Source: JACPYF01 sp947085845
Lineage (GTDB): Bacteria; Patescibacteriota; Saccharimonadia; Saccharimonadales; Saccharimonadaceae
Reading direction: 5' to 3'
DNA length: 64,000 nucleotides
NCBI GenBank assembly: GCA_947085845.1
Contig: CAMTXO010000002.1
Location: 372,001-436,000 of the forward strand
A program made the translations under genes and the position numbers. The notes beneath the pieces were generated by a model. The model saw only the letters and a list, made by a program, of their open reading frames with translations. It ran no database searches and had not been told where the DNA came from. Positions 1 through 8,218 of this stretch are shown here, one piece after another (positions within the stretch are counted from its first letter, which is position 1; every line of letters starts with the position of its first letter).

Positions 1-113
1 AGGTGTAGTAAGTAATAGAGTGCAGCGGTAACACTTAGGTCTATGAGAAAGGTTATTGCACCAACTAGTACGAAAAATGTAATCTGCTTGGTCAGCTTTA
101 AATAATTGTTCAT
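1..113 (-). CDS. GtrA-like membrane protein, N-terminal fragment (runs off window)
   Basis: The minus strand reads an open frame from an ATG at 113 to the window edge (37 codons). It starts MNNYLKLTKQITFFVLVGAI and continues into a hydrophobic helix with an 'FLIDLSVTAALYYLL' stretch. The charged lead, 'F-x-x-VG-x-x-x-F-x-I-D' pattern and following helix are typical of the first helix of GtrA/PF04138 proteins, which are thought to move lipid-linked sugars across the membrane. It is divergent from the GT2 gene starting at 166. GtrA and DPM1-like GT2 proteins are common partners, and the same pairing recurs at 7001-8218. The C-terminus is outside the window. The family call rests on one helix, so confidence is moderate. 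Confidence 0.6.
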   Translation of the reverse strand, partial: MNNYLKLTKQITFFVLVGAITFLIDLSVTAALYYLLH

Positions 114-165
114 TTACTCTATTATAGATGGTGACCTCAAAATAATAAAAGCTGATCTGGAGTTA

Positions 166-1113
166 ATGATGTACCGTAATTTGCGAGTTGCTGCTATCCT
201 TCCCTGTTACAACGAAGAAAAATTAATCACAAAAACAATTACTACTTTGCCTGATTTTGTAGATCATATTATTGCCGTTGATGATTTGAGTACAGATAAA
301 ACCTGGAAGACTATTCAAGGATTAGCCAAAAAGAACAAACGAGTTATCCCTATCCACCATACAGTCAACCAAGGAATTGGAGGCGCATACGTTAGTGGGT
401 TTGAAAAAGCATTGGGCAACGGTGCTGACCTAATATTCACCATGGCCGGTGATGCTCAGTGCAACCCAAAGTACATGTCGAACATGGCGGACACCTTGAT
501 TGATGAAAATCTAGATTACGTGAAAGCAAATCGTTTTGTCCATTTAGAGGCGTTAAGACAAATGCCAACATTTCGTCGCGTTGGCAACACAATTATTACA
601 ATACTGACAAAATTTTCTTCGGGCTATTACAGTATTTTTGATTCACAAAATGGCTACGGGGTGTTCAAGAAAAAAACACTTGAAAACCTTCCTGTTGAAC
701 ATATTGGAAGACGTTATGATTATGAAAACACTCTGCTGATATCTCTGGCAATTATGGGTGCAAAGATAAAAGACGAAGCTGTTCCGGCAATTTATGGTGA
801 TGAAGAAAGCACCATTCCTGTGTTCAAAACAACAATGCGCGCGCTCAAGGTTGTGTGGTTAGGTTTTTGGAGAAGAATATACAACAAATATGTCATAGTT
901 AATTTTCACCCAATAGCACTTTTCATTTTCTGCGGCTTGTTCTTAACCGGTATAGGTACTTTATTTGGTTTATATTTGTTAGTAGCAAAAATTGGCTACA
1001 GTATAACTCCGTCTAGTGGAACAGTCATGTTGGCTGTGCTACCTATTATTTTAGGTTTCCAGTTGCTGCTTTCTGCTATTACAATGGATATGAATAACGA
1101 AAACAAAAGTTAA
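166..1113 (+). CDS. Family 2 glycosyltransferase, DPM1/GtrB-like, membrane anchored
   Basis: Protein of 315 aa with an N-terminal GT-A fold. It shows 'ILPCYNEE' near residues 11-18, the nucleotide-binding 'VDDLSTD' near 38-44 and the DxD-like 'GDAQ' near 95. Two hydrophobic helices close the C-terminus (about 248-270 and 285-305). This architecture fits polyprenyl-phosphate sugar transferases that charge undecaprenyl phosphate on the cytoplasmic face. The frame stays open upstream to a TTG at 106, but GGAG at 159-162 precedes the paired ATGs at 166 and 169, so I start there; 169 has the better spacing. The divergent neighbour at 1-113 is GtrA-like, the usual flippase-type partner. The sugar donor cannot be told from sequence. 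Confidence 0.85.
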   Translation: MMYRNLRVAAILPCYNEEKLITKTITTLPDFVDHIIAVDDLSTDKTWKTIQGLAKKNKRVIPIHHTVNQGIGGAYVSGFEKALGNGADLIFTMAGDAQCNPKYMSNMADTLIDENLDYVKANRFVHLEALRQMPTFRRVGNTIITILTKFSSGYYSIFDSQNGYGVFKKKTLENLPVEHIGRRYDYENTLLISLAIMGAKIKDEAVPAIYGDEESTIPVFKTTMRALKVVWLGFWRRIYNKYVIVNFHPIALFIFCGLFLTGIGTLFGLYLLVAKIGYSITPSSGTVMLAVLPIILGFQLLLSAITMDMNNENKS

Positions 1114-1117
1114 TTAT

Positions 1118-1750
1118 TTACCCAAGTATCGTTTCTTTTATTTGCTCTATACCATCAACAGTATAGTCCGGGCTTAAGGCACCGAGAAACTCTTTATCAC
1201 GAATACCTGAACAAACAGCGACTGTTTTCATATTCAATTCTTTTCCTGTAATAATGTCTGCTTCGGTGTCGCCAATAATTAAGCCTTTGTCATCATTTAG
1301 TACATTTTTTATAAGTTCTATTTTTTTATCATATCCGTCTGTTTCGGAATGCCCTGTTAGAATTTGTTTGAAATATTTTTTTATACCAAGTCTTTCTAAT
1401 TCATTTAATAAATTGCCTTCTTTTCTTCGTAGGCTAACCAGGTAGACTTCATGATTATTTGACACCAATTCCAAAAAATTAATAGCGCCGGGAAATAGAG
1501 TATCTAGGTCTAGGTAGTTGGGATCCTCAATTTTATCAATAAATATTGTTAGAAAATTACTTTCAAGGCCTCCATCTATTCCACTTTTTTCTAGCAGTTC
1601 GGGCCATTTTATTTTCTTTCTTTTTAAATTCCAATAGACTTCCTGTGCAATAGGTGTGCCACTATATTTGACTACCGTTTCACTATATACCTGGTAGTGT
1701 CTTTTTGTTACGTTTAGCAATGTACCGTCAAGATCACAAAATATTTTCAT
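1118..1750 (-). CDS. HAD-superfamily hydrolase (phosphoglycolate phosphatase-like)
   Basis: Protein of 210 aa. The N-terminal 'FCDLDGTLLNV' holds the nucleophile and acid/base aspartates of HAD motif I. A central helical cap follows, then 'VSLRRKEGN' in the motif II region and 'IGDTEADIITGKELNMKTVAV', a motif IV region with acidic residues. These enzymes usually dephosphorylate small sugar or nucleotide phosphates. The start at 1750 has a GGAG seven bases upstream. It overlaps the end of the epimerase gene by 17 nt, so it is probably the last gene of the nucleotide-sugar run, where a sugar-phosphate phosphatase would fit. The substrate is not determinable from sequence. Confidence 0.8.
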   Translation of the reverse strand: MKIFCDLDGTLLNVTKRHYQVYSETVVKYSGTPIAQEVYWNLKRKKIKWPELLEKSGIDGGLESNFLTIFIDKIEDPNYLDLDTLFPGAINFLELVSNNHEVYLVSLRRKEGNLLNELERLGIKKYFKQILTGHSETDGYDKKIELIKNVLNDDKGLIIGDTEADIITGKELNMKTVAVCSGIRDKEFLGALSPDYTVDGIEQIKETILG

Positions 1751-2636
1751 TTTTTCTCCACTGTATATATTCAGATAAACCTTGTTTCATAGTGCGCTGT
1801 TTTAATAGTAATTTAAATTCTTGAGCTTTTGTAATTGCAAGTTGATTATCATTTAGTATGTCTTCTTTTAAGGGTTCGTTTTTCTGAATTTTAATATCAG
1901 TATTATATTCTTCTTTGAAAATATCTTGGATTGTTTTTGCAATTTGAAGAACCGATTGGGAGAAGCCACTGCCAACATTAATAGCACCATTTAGTTTTGA
2001 GTGTTCTGGGTTTGTTAATTTTTTTATAGTATCTACAAAATCATCAATATAAATATAATCTCGTCGTGTATGAATACTATTTAAATTAATAACTTGGCTA
2101 CTAAATGCCGATGTCACTAAATTTGGTATCAAACCTGGAGAGGTTTGGCCAACTCCGTAGACAGAAGCCGATCTAATGTAAACCACATTAGATTTGTTTA
2201 TATTTTTAGCTATTGTATCCTCGACGGTCTGTTTGCTTAATCCATAATCAGTTGTAGGGTTTATAGGTGTTTCTTCAGAAAATGGAGAGACGCCTTTCAT
2301 ATCATAAACATTCCATCCTGATATAACTATCAGGTTTGGTATTTGTAATGTATTACACAGCAAAGCAACTGATTCTGCCATCTGAATGTCATCTGAATAG
2401 TCTGGGTTTTTTGACCATGGAGTAATTGCTGCAGTATGAATAAGGTGCGTAAAAGAATATTCTTCTAGATGCTGCACTGTATTTTCAACTTTTTTTATAT
2501 TGACCAGATCGCATTTTATAATATTTCTATTTGAGCTTTCAGATCTCTGTAAACCTATCGTTTGATTATCGCCCAACGAATCTATTAACGCTTTGCCAAT
2601 AAAGCCAGAGCTGCCAGTAATAAGAATTTTACTCAT
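1734..2636 (-). CDS. NAD-dependent epimerase/dehydratase (extended SDR)
   Basis: Protein of 300 aa with a Rossmann start 'GSSGFIGKALIDSL' (GxxGxxG) and the catalytic 'YGLSK' (YxxxK) near residue 130. Extended SDRs of this size reduce, epimerise or dehydrate nucleotide-activated sugars. It lies in a same-strand run with a DegT aminotransferase, a Gfo/Idh oxidoreductase and a UDP-glucuronate decarboxylase, so a role in making an unusual NDP-sugar for surface glycan is the best inference. It ends inside the HAD gene start (17-nt overlap), and the ATP-grasp gene stops 2 nt before its start. Exact reaction unknown. Confidence 0.82.
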   Translation of the reverse strand: MSKILITGSSGFIGKALIDSLGDNQTIGLQRSESSNRNIIKCDLVNIKKVENTVQHLEEYSFTHLIHTAAITPWSKNPDYSDDIQMAESVALLCNTLQIPNLIVISGWNVYDMKGVSPFSEETPINPTTDYGLSKQTVEDTIAKNINKSNVVYIRSASVYGVGQTSPGLIPNLVTSAFSSQVINLNSIHTRRDYIYIDDFVDTIKKLTNPEHSKLNGAINVGSGFSQSVLQIAKTIQDIFKEEYNTDIKIQKNEPLKEDILNDNQLAITKAQEFKLLLKQRTMKQGLSEYIQWRKNENIL

Positions 2637-2638
2637 AT

Positions 2639-3718
2639 TTACAGCTTTTTTAAAATCTCTTCCTTTTGATCAACCGATTCCTGTATAACTGTTGTGTTTG
2701 ACAGTACGGGTTCGAAATCCATTCCTCTAATCCAAACAAGATCATCTGGAAGAGGGTTTTTTACTTTATCAATTTTTGGCAACTCTCCACCAGTTGCTAG
2801 TTGAACAAATATATTGGGCATATTAAGACCTGCTTCTGTGAAAAATTGGTGTGTAGTGAAAAAACGTCCGATATTAATTTCCGTAGGGTTCGGCACGCCG
2901 TTTTTATCATAGGCCATATCGACACCAAAAAGACCTGATGGATTTTTATCAATCGAAAGAACGGCTTTTTCAGCAATTGCATCAAGCTTGGCGTCTGAAT
3001 ATGTCACTCCTGTGCCTGTGGCTCCGGTGACTCCAGAAGGCGATATTTTTGAAAGCTCCCAATATAGTCTTTTTCTACCCTGTGCCACCACAAGCTTTCC
3101 ATCTTTCCAGATTGACATCCAAGTCACAGTTTCTGGCTCAAGTAATTCTGATGCCGTAAAGTTACCTGTCATTGAGCCATTTTTTTCATGGAATTCTAGC
3201 CAATTTTTTGCTGTTTTAACATCATGAACAGGCAATGAGCCCCTTCCTCCTGCACCACTCGTCGCTCTTATCCACATTGATCCACCAAATTCGTCCAGTA
3301 GCTGTTGCAAGTTCGTATCTTTGCCAATTAGAACTGTTTTAGGTACTTTTATACCTGCAGATTCCCATATTTTAAATGATTCAAATTTGTCTTGTAGTAT
3401 GGTGACAGTTTTTTTGTCAGGAAAAAATGTCTTTGCGTTAATTTTTTCTCTGTTTTCGCTTAGGAATCCTACTTCTACGTCATTTTGCGCATGAACAAAT
3501 TCAATATTTTCTTTTTCAATTACGCAGTTTAGAAAATCAATATATTTAGGGTCGCTTGCTAGTGGCGCAAGATAGCGAGCATCTACTTCTGCACGTTGTA
3601 GGTAGTATTTATCTGCATCTGTTCCAACAATATAATATTCCTGGTCACTTGTTCGTAATGAACGGGTAAAATTCACCGAAGGAGATCCACCAGCTCCAGT
3701 TACAAGTATTCTTTTCAT
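2639..3718 (-). CDS. ATP-grasp enzyme, CarB/PylC-like
   Basis: Protein of 359 aa. It begins with a pre-ATP-grasp Rossmann segment ('RILVTGAGGSPSVNFTRSL'), then an ATP-grasp body with 'MWIRATSGAGGRGSLPV' as the phosphate-binding loop and 'PTEINIGRFFTT' near the C-terminus matching the metal-binding E-x-N-x-R region. Such enzymes ligate a carboxylate to an amine or thiol using ATP. Inside a nucleotide-sugar operon it may add an amino acid or acyl group to a sugar, as seen for amide-decorated surface sugars; that is inference. The start abuts the stop of the upstream oxidoreductase gene, consistent with one transcript. Confidence 0.75.
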   Translation of the reverse strand: MKRILVTGAGGSPSVNFTRSLRTSDQEYYIVGTDADKYYLQRAEVDARYLAPLASDPKYIDFLNCVIEKENIEFVHAQNDVEVGFLSENREKINAKTFFPDKKTVTILQDKFESFKIWESAGIKVPKTVLIGKDTNLQQLLDEFGGSMWIRATSGAGGRGSLPVHDVKTAKNWLEFHEKNGSMTGNFTASELLEPETVTWMSIWKDGKLVVAQGRKRLYWELSKISPSGVTGATGTGVTYSDAKLDAIAEKAVLSIDKNPSGLFGVDMAYDKNGVPNPTEINIGRFFTTHQFFTEAGLNMPNIFVQLATGGELPKIDKVKNPLPDDLVWIRGMDFEPVLSNTTVIQESVDQKEEILKKL

Positions 3719-4717
3719 CTACTGAGACTCCTTTTTCTTTGCTGGGTTTACAGCCAATAAAGCAAATTTTAGTGCTGTTCGTGCTTCTTCCGGTTCAACC
3801 AAGTATGCCTTTTTATCGCCTTGGATTCTGGCTAGAAATGCTTTTAGTTCTTGTGCTAGAGGCTCTTCGAAATCTACTTTTATTATATCCTTTTTTGGCT
3901 CCCCCATTTTTACAATAAAATTTGAAAACCCTTCGTTGCCTAGCGACATATTATGTTCATAGTATTCCAGTTCTTGTGTAATATAATTGCCTTCAATATA
4001 TCCACCAGATCCTGTTACAGCAATAGTTCTGATTTTTACAGGAGTAAGCCAGTTTGCTTGGATGAATCCAGAGGCCTTGCCATAGTCTATTAGCATTTCG
4101 GCTGAATCAACTTCGTTAGAATGATGAGTTCTAGAACCATGACTGTGTATTTTTTTAGGCTCTTTTTTTAATAGATGCGTAATTATACCAATATCATGAA
4201 CGGCTAGATCTATAATGACATTGGTCTTAGGCTCAACCGCTGGAAATCCGCCAACACGCTTGCACACTATGGATGTAATTTCACCTATAGCTTTTTTATC
4301 TAGTAGTTTCTTCAGTTCTATAACGAGAGGATTGTAGTGTTCAATATGACCTACTGTAAATACAACTTTTTGTTTCTTTGCTAGTTCAATTAGCGCATCG
4401 GCTTCTTTGACTGTGCTTGAGATTGGTTTTTCTAACAAGCAATGTATGCCCCTACTCATAACTTCTGTTGCAACTTCAGCATGAAGTGGAGTTGGCACAA
4501 CCACAGAAACAGCATCGGGCTTTAGCTGGTCTAGCATATCTTTATAGTCTGTAAAAAAATCTGCTTTATATTCATCAGCAAGTTTTTTTGCGCTAGGATT
4601 TATATCTGCCAACCCAACTAATTCAGCCCCTGGAAGCAAGAAATAATTTCGCAAATGATTTTTGCCCATATTGCCGGCACCGATAACTGCCGTTCGAAGT
4701 TTTTTTGTATTATGCAT
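3719..4717 (-). CDS. Gfo/Idh/MocA-family NAD(P)-dependent sugar oxidoreductase
   Basis: Protein of 332 aa. 'VIGAGNMGKNHLRNY' forms the dinucleotide-binding turn, and 'LLEKPIS' carries the invariant EKP lysine of the family. 'AVHDIGIITHLL' resembles the D-x-G-x-H-x-x-D active-site region. The pairing with an adjacent DegT/PLP aminotransferase (8-nt overlap) is the pattern used to make 3-amino or 2,3-diamino UDP-sugars, where the oxidoreductase makes the 3-keto substrate. The N-acetyltransferase usually found with such pairs is not in this window. The ATP-grasp gene directly downstream might supply the modification instead, which is speculative. Confidence 0.85.
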   Translation of the reverse strand: MHNTKKLRTAVIGAGNMGKNHLRNYFLLPGAELVGLADINPSAKKLADEYKADFFTDYKDMLDQLKPDAVSVVVPTPLHAEVATEVMSRGIHCLLEKPISSTVKEADALIELAKKQKVVFTVGHIEHYNPLVIELKKLLDKKAIGEITSIVCKRVGGFPAVEPKTNVIIDLAVHDIGIITHLLKKEPKKIHSHGSRTHHSNEVDSAEMLIDYGKASGFIQANWLTPVKIRTIAVTGSGGYIEGNYITQELEYYEHNMSLGNEGFSNFIVKMGEPKKDIIKVDFEEPLAQELKAFLARIQGDKKAYLVEPEEARTALKFALLAVNPAKKKESQ

Positions 4718-5807
4718 GTATTGCCTTTAGAGTTTTTGCTATTGTATTAATATCTTTATCGCTAAGTCCTGGGTGAACGGGTAGTGAGGCTAGTTGCTTC
4801 GCGGCTATTTCGGCATTTGGAAAATCACCTTTGTTATAGCCTAGCTTGGCAATATGAGGATAAAAATGTAGTGGCTTTGGATAATATATACCAGCCCCGA
4901 TGCCTTTTGCTCGAAGTTGATCCACCGTCTGGTCTCTGTTGAATTTTGCATCGTTAGTTATACGAATCGTATATTGGTGATAAGCATGCGTTCGACCAGT
5001 TTTTACCTGGGGTAATTCTATACCTTTGATCCCAGATAAAAGATTTGATAGTTTCTGTGCATTGGCAATTCTTTTTTGACTAAATACATCTATTTTTTTA
5101 ACTTGTTCTACTGCAATTGCTGCATGCAAATCTGACATACGATAGTTGTAGCCAAGATAATCATATTCATATGTTTCACTCATGCCATGCTGTCGGAAAC
5201 TTTTCATAGTCTTTACTTGATCAAGGCTATCCGTGGTTACTATTCCACCCTCGCCACACATTATATTTTTTGTTGCGTATAGTGAAAAACATCCTAAATC
5301 ACCAAGCGAACCAGCTTTTTTGCCTTTGTAATCTGAGCCAATTGATTGACACGAATCTTCAATAATTTTGATCTTATTCTCTTCGGCAATTTTTCGAAGC
5401 TCATCATAATCAGCGGGTTGTCCGTAGAGATCTACAGGAAGGATTGCTTTCGTTTTACTAGTTACAGCTTTATTGACCTTGGTCGCATCAATATTAAATG
5501 TAATCGGGTCGATATCAACTAATACGGGCGTAGCTCCTAGCATTAGAATTGGATTGATTGTTGCAATGAAAGTAAAAGGCGTCGTTATTACTTCATCACC
5601 TTTTCTTACCCCTGCGGCGAATAGGGCCGCATGTATTGCAGCTGTGCCGCTGTTTACTGCTACTGCATATTTAGTACCACAGTATTCGGCCCACACCTTC
5701 TCTAGCTCCGCTACTTTAGGCCCTTGCGCTAACATTCCAGAAGACAATACTTTATTAACTGATTCTATTTCTTCTTTTCCGATGAGTGGCTGTGCAATAC
5801 TAATCAT
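4710..5807 (-). CDS. DegT/DnrJ/EryC1/StrS-family PLP-dependent sugar aminotransferase
   Basis: Protein of 365 aa, full family length. 'NSGTAAIHAALFAAG' binds the PLP phosphate, 'EDSCQSIGS' gives the aspartate and downstream elements of the pyridine site, and 'CFSLYATKNIMCGEGG' contains the probable Schiff-base lysine. Members transfer the amino group of glutamate to a keto NDP-sugar. It overlaps the Gfo/Idh gene by 8 nt and the UDP-glucuronate decarboxylase gene by 4 nt, so the three are probably translated from one message. With the decarboxylase upstream, a 4-keto pentose substrate (ArnB-like) or a 3-keto hexose substrate are both possible. Confidence 0.88.
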   Translation of the reverse strand: MISIAQPLIGKEEIESVNKVLSSGMLAQGPKVAELEKVWAEYCGTKYAVAVNSGTAAIHAALFAAGVRKGDEVITTPFTFIATINPILMLGATPVLVDIDPITFNIDATKVNKAVTSKTKAILPVDLYGQPADYDELRKIAEENKIKIIEDSCQSIGSDYKGKKAGSLGDLGCFSLYATKNIMCGEGGIVTTDSLDQVKTMKSFRQHGMSETYEYDYLGYNYRMSDLHAAIAVEQVKKIDVFSQKRIANAQKLSNLLSGIKGIELPQVKTGRTHAYHQYTIRITNDAKFNRDQTVDQLRAKGIGAGIYYPKPLHFYPHIAKLGYNKGDFPNAEIAAKQLASLPVHPGLSDKDINTIAKTLKAIHA

Positions 5808-6763
5808 TTAACGACCTTTATATCCAGGACATCCCTGAAATATGCGATAGTACTAACAAGTCCCTTATCAAGTGCTATAGTAGGCTCCCATTTGAGCTCT
5901 TTTTTTGCAAGTGATATGTCTGGCTGTCGCTGCTTTGGATCATCTTGTGGAAGGTCTTTGTATACAATTTTACTTTTACTTTCCGGTATCATTTCTAAAA
6001 CTTTTTCTGCAAGTTGTTTGATGGTAAATTCGTTCGGATTACCAATATTTACTGGACCAACAAAATCGTTTTTGTTATTCATCATTTTTACCATACCCTC
6101 GACTAGGTCATCGACATACTGAAAACTTCTGGTTTGAGAACCGTCGCCGTATATTGTGATGTCTTGATTCTTAAGAGCTTGGACAATAAAATTCGACACT
6201 ACGCGTCCGTCATCTGGGTTCATGTTTGGACCATAGGTATTAAAAATACGGATAACCCGTATATCGACATTGGCCTGTCGGTGGTAATCAAAAAATAATG
6301 TTTCTGCGCAACGTTTTCCTTCATCATAGCAAGAGCGAATACCAATAGGATTGACTCTGCCCCAGTATGATTCTGGCTGCGGATGCACATCAGGATCACC
6401 ATAGACTTCACTAGTAGAGGCTTGGAGTACTTTAGCTTTTACACGCTTTGCAAGCCCTAAAACATTAATAGCACCATGGACGCTCGTTTTTGTTGTTTGT
6501 ATCGGATCAAATTGATAATGAATCGGTGAAGCTGGGCATGCCAAGTTGTATATTTCATCAACTTCAATAACAAGCGGGAATGTAACATCATGTCGCAACA
6601 GTTCAAAATCTTTATTATCCAATAGGTCATGTATATTTGAACGATTACCTGTGAAGAAATTATCAACACATAATACTTCATGCCCGTCATCAAGCAGCCT
6701 TCTACATAAATGAGAGCCGATAAAACCTGCCCCTCCAGTTACTAATACTCGCTTCTTAGACAT
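5804..6763 (-). CDS. UDP-glucuronate decarboxylase (UXS-like extended SDR)
   Basis: Protein of 319 aa with 'VTGGAGFIGSHLCRRLL' at the N-terminus and the active-site 'SCYDEGKRCAE', the YxxxK version typical of UXS enzymes that turn UDP-glucuronate into UDP-xylose. 'IRIFNTYGPNMNPDDGRVVSNF' is also a hallmark of this subfamily. The frame is open nine codons further upstream, but the ATG at 6763 is preceded by a purine-rich GGAAGGGGAT that fits a ribosome binding site, so I start there. The upstream gene is a UDP-glucose dehydrogenase remnant; an intact one would have supplied the UDP-glucuronate substrate. Confidence 0.9.
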   Translation of the reverse strand: MSKKRVLVTGGAGFIGSHLCRRLLDDGHEVLCVDNFFTGNRSNIHDLLDNKDFELLRHDVTFPLVIEVDEIYNLACPASPIHYQFDPIQTTKTSVHGAINVLGLAKRVKAKVLQASTSEVYGDPDVHPQPESYWGRVNPIGIRSCYDEGKRCAETLFFDYHRQANVDIRVIRIFNTYGPNMNPDDGRVVSNFIVQALKNQDITIYGDGSQTRSFQYVDDLVEGMVKMMNNKNDFVGPVNIGNPNEFTIKQLAEKVLEMIPESKSKIVYKDLPQDDPKQRQPDISLAKKELKWEPTIALDKGLVSTIAYFRDVLDIKVVK

Positions 6764-7004
6764 TTTGGTATCCCCTTCCAACACTTTCATAGTGGTAGTT
6801 ACGATCGCTTAGATCTTTGTGACTGTATAAATTTCGGCCATCGAATATAACCTTCTCTTTTAAACTACTATCTATTATAGCAAAATCTGGCGCTTTAAAA
6901 TCATTCCATTCCGTTGCAATTATCTGAGCATCTTTTGTGCTGACTGCTAAATCAGTACCATTAACAAGCCCTACATATCCTGTTCCAACAACAGCTATTT
7001 TCAC
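6756..7004 (-). pseudogene. ugd: UDP-glucose 6-dehydrogenase remnant: N-terminus joined in frame to C-terminus
   Basis: An 82-aa frame starts with 'MKIAVVGTGYVGLVNG', the NAD-binding start of UDP-glucose dehydrogenases. It then passes directly to 'STKDAQIIATEWNDF' and 'VIFDGRNLY', which belong to the last hundred residues of that roughly 430-aa family. The central catalytic cysteine and substrate-binding region are absent. The frame is kept, the start overlaps the GtrA gene stop by 4 nt, and the end overlaps the UXS start by 8 nt, so operon structure survived the loss. It cannot be a working dehydrogenase. Alternatives are an assembly collapse, or a mini-protein kept only for translational coupling. 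The identity of both ends is clear. Confidence 0.8.
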
Positions 7005-7456
7005 TTAATAATTTCCTGTATGTCTTTTTCAGTTACCTTTCGCCATACTACATATTTTGACCACCCAAAATTCCACATTAATGCAACAAGTGAACTAGTA
7101 ATTAACGAATAGAGTTCATTAAAATGTAGTACTTTTTCACATAAACTAACCATAATTGCACTACCTATAATTGCTGGCCAAGAAGTTGCATGAAACTGAA
7201 TCAACAAGGTAAGCATCGATTTTTTTACTTTGTTGTTTTTGTATGTCCAATTATGGTGAAGTAGAAAATTACTAAATAGAGCTATTTCGGCTGCAATTAG
7301 CTGAGCAAAAAAGATAGGCATCGAGAACACTCTGTGTAGAACAGTGAGAATTATTAAATTGATAACAAATCCAGTCCCACCAACAATACAAAAACGAACA
7401 AAATCTATTTTTAATAGGCGTTTTATTTGTTCCCTCGTGTATACAATCACAGTCAT
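7001..7456 (-). CDS. GtrA-like membrane protein
   Basis: Protein of 151 aa starting MTVIVYTREQIKRLLK, then 'FVRFCIVGGTGFVINLIIL', the first helix of GtrA/PF04138 proteins. Three more hydrophobic segments follow, with 'FLLHHNWTYK' between helices 2 and 3, a typical GtrA loop. Such four-helix proteins are thought to flip or help position polyprenyl-linked sugars. The frame is open upstream past the divergent GT2 start, but the ATG at 7456 gives the expected length. It heads the leftward nucleotide-sugar run (4-nt overlap with the ugd remnant) and faces a DPM1-like GT2 gene, its usual functional partner. Confidence 0.82.
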   Translation of the reverse strand: MTVIVYTREQIKRLLKIDFVRFCIVGGTGFVINLIILTVLHRVFSMPIFFAQLIAAEIALFSNFLLHHNWTYKNNKVKKSMLTLLIQFHATSWPAIIGSAIMVSLCEKVLHFNELYSLITSSLVALMWNFGWSKYVVWRKVTEKDIQEIIK

Positions 7457-7498
7457 TTTATGATACCATATCGAGAAGTATAACCACCGAGGAGACCT

Positions 7499-8218
7499 AT
7501 GCCAAAAGTAAAAAAACTGTCTATTATAGTGCCTTGCTACAACGAGAAAGCAACTATTCATAAAATTCTAGATGAAATTAAGGATGTTGATTTAGGTAGT
7601 ACAAAAAAAGAAATAATTATTGTTGATGATGGCTCGAATGATGGGACAAGAACAATTTTGAAAAAAATTGCAGATAAAGATCGTACCATAAGTTTAATTT
7701 TTCAAAAAACAAACCAAGGAAAAGGTGCCGCTCTAAAGCGCGGCATCCTTTCTAGTACTGGTGATGTTGTTGTTATACAAGATGCAGATTTGGAATACGA
7801 TCCACAAGAATACACTCGTCTATTGTATCCAATAGAACGAGGACATGCCGATGTTGTTTATGGCTCGCGTTTTATAGGTGGTGAACCACATCGTATCATT
7901 TATTACCGCAATCAGGTTGCCAATAAATTCCTAACCATGCTTTCAAATATGTTCACTGGTCTCAATCTAACTGATATGGAAACTTGTTACAAAATGTTTA
8001 AAGGTGATCTAGTCCGCGAACTGGCGAAAGAATTAAAAGCAAAGCAATTTGGCTTTGAACCAGAAATTACTGCACGTGTCGCAAAATCAAATGCCAGAGT
8101 ATATGAAATTGGCATATCTTATTATGGTCGCAGCAAGGAAGAGGGCAAAAAAATTGGCTATAAGGATGGTTTGCGTGCCGTCTGGGAAATTATCTATTTC
8201 AATACTTTTGGTAGATAG
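7499..8218 (+). CDS. Family 2 glycosyltransferase, DPM1-like, soluble
   Basis: Protein of 239 aa with the GT-A markers 'SIIVPCYNEKATI', 'IIIVDDGSNDGTR' and 'VIQDADLEYDP' (DxD). It ends with the 'GYKDGLRAVWEIIYFN' segment usual in dolichyl/undecaprenyl-phosphate mannosyl- or glucosyltransferases lacking C-terminal helices. GAGGAGA just before the ATG at 7499 sets the start. The likely reaction is transfer of a hexose from an NDP-sugar to undecaprenyl phosphate, giving the lipid-linked donor used by GT-C transferases such as those encoded at 8219-11981. The divergent GtrA gene is the likely flippase-type partner. The particular sugar is unknown. Confidence 0.88.
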   Translation: MPKVKKLSIIVPCYNEKATIHKILDEIKDVDLGSTKKEIIIVDDGSNDGTRTILKKIADKDRTISLIFQKTNQGKGAALKRGILSSTGDVVVIQDADLEYDPQEYTRLLYPIERGHADVVYGSRFIGGEPHRIIYYRNQVANKFLTMLSNMFTGLNLTDMETCYKMFKGDLVRELAKELKAKQFGFEPEITARVAKSNARVYEIGISYYGRSKEEGKKIGYKDGLRAVWEIIYFNTFGR

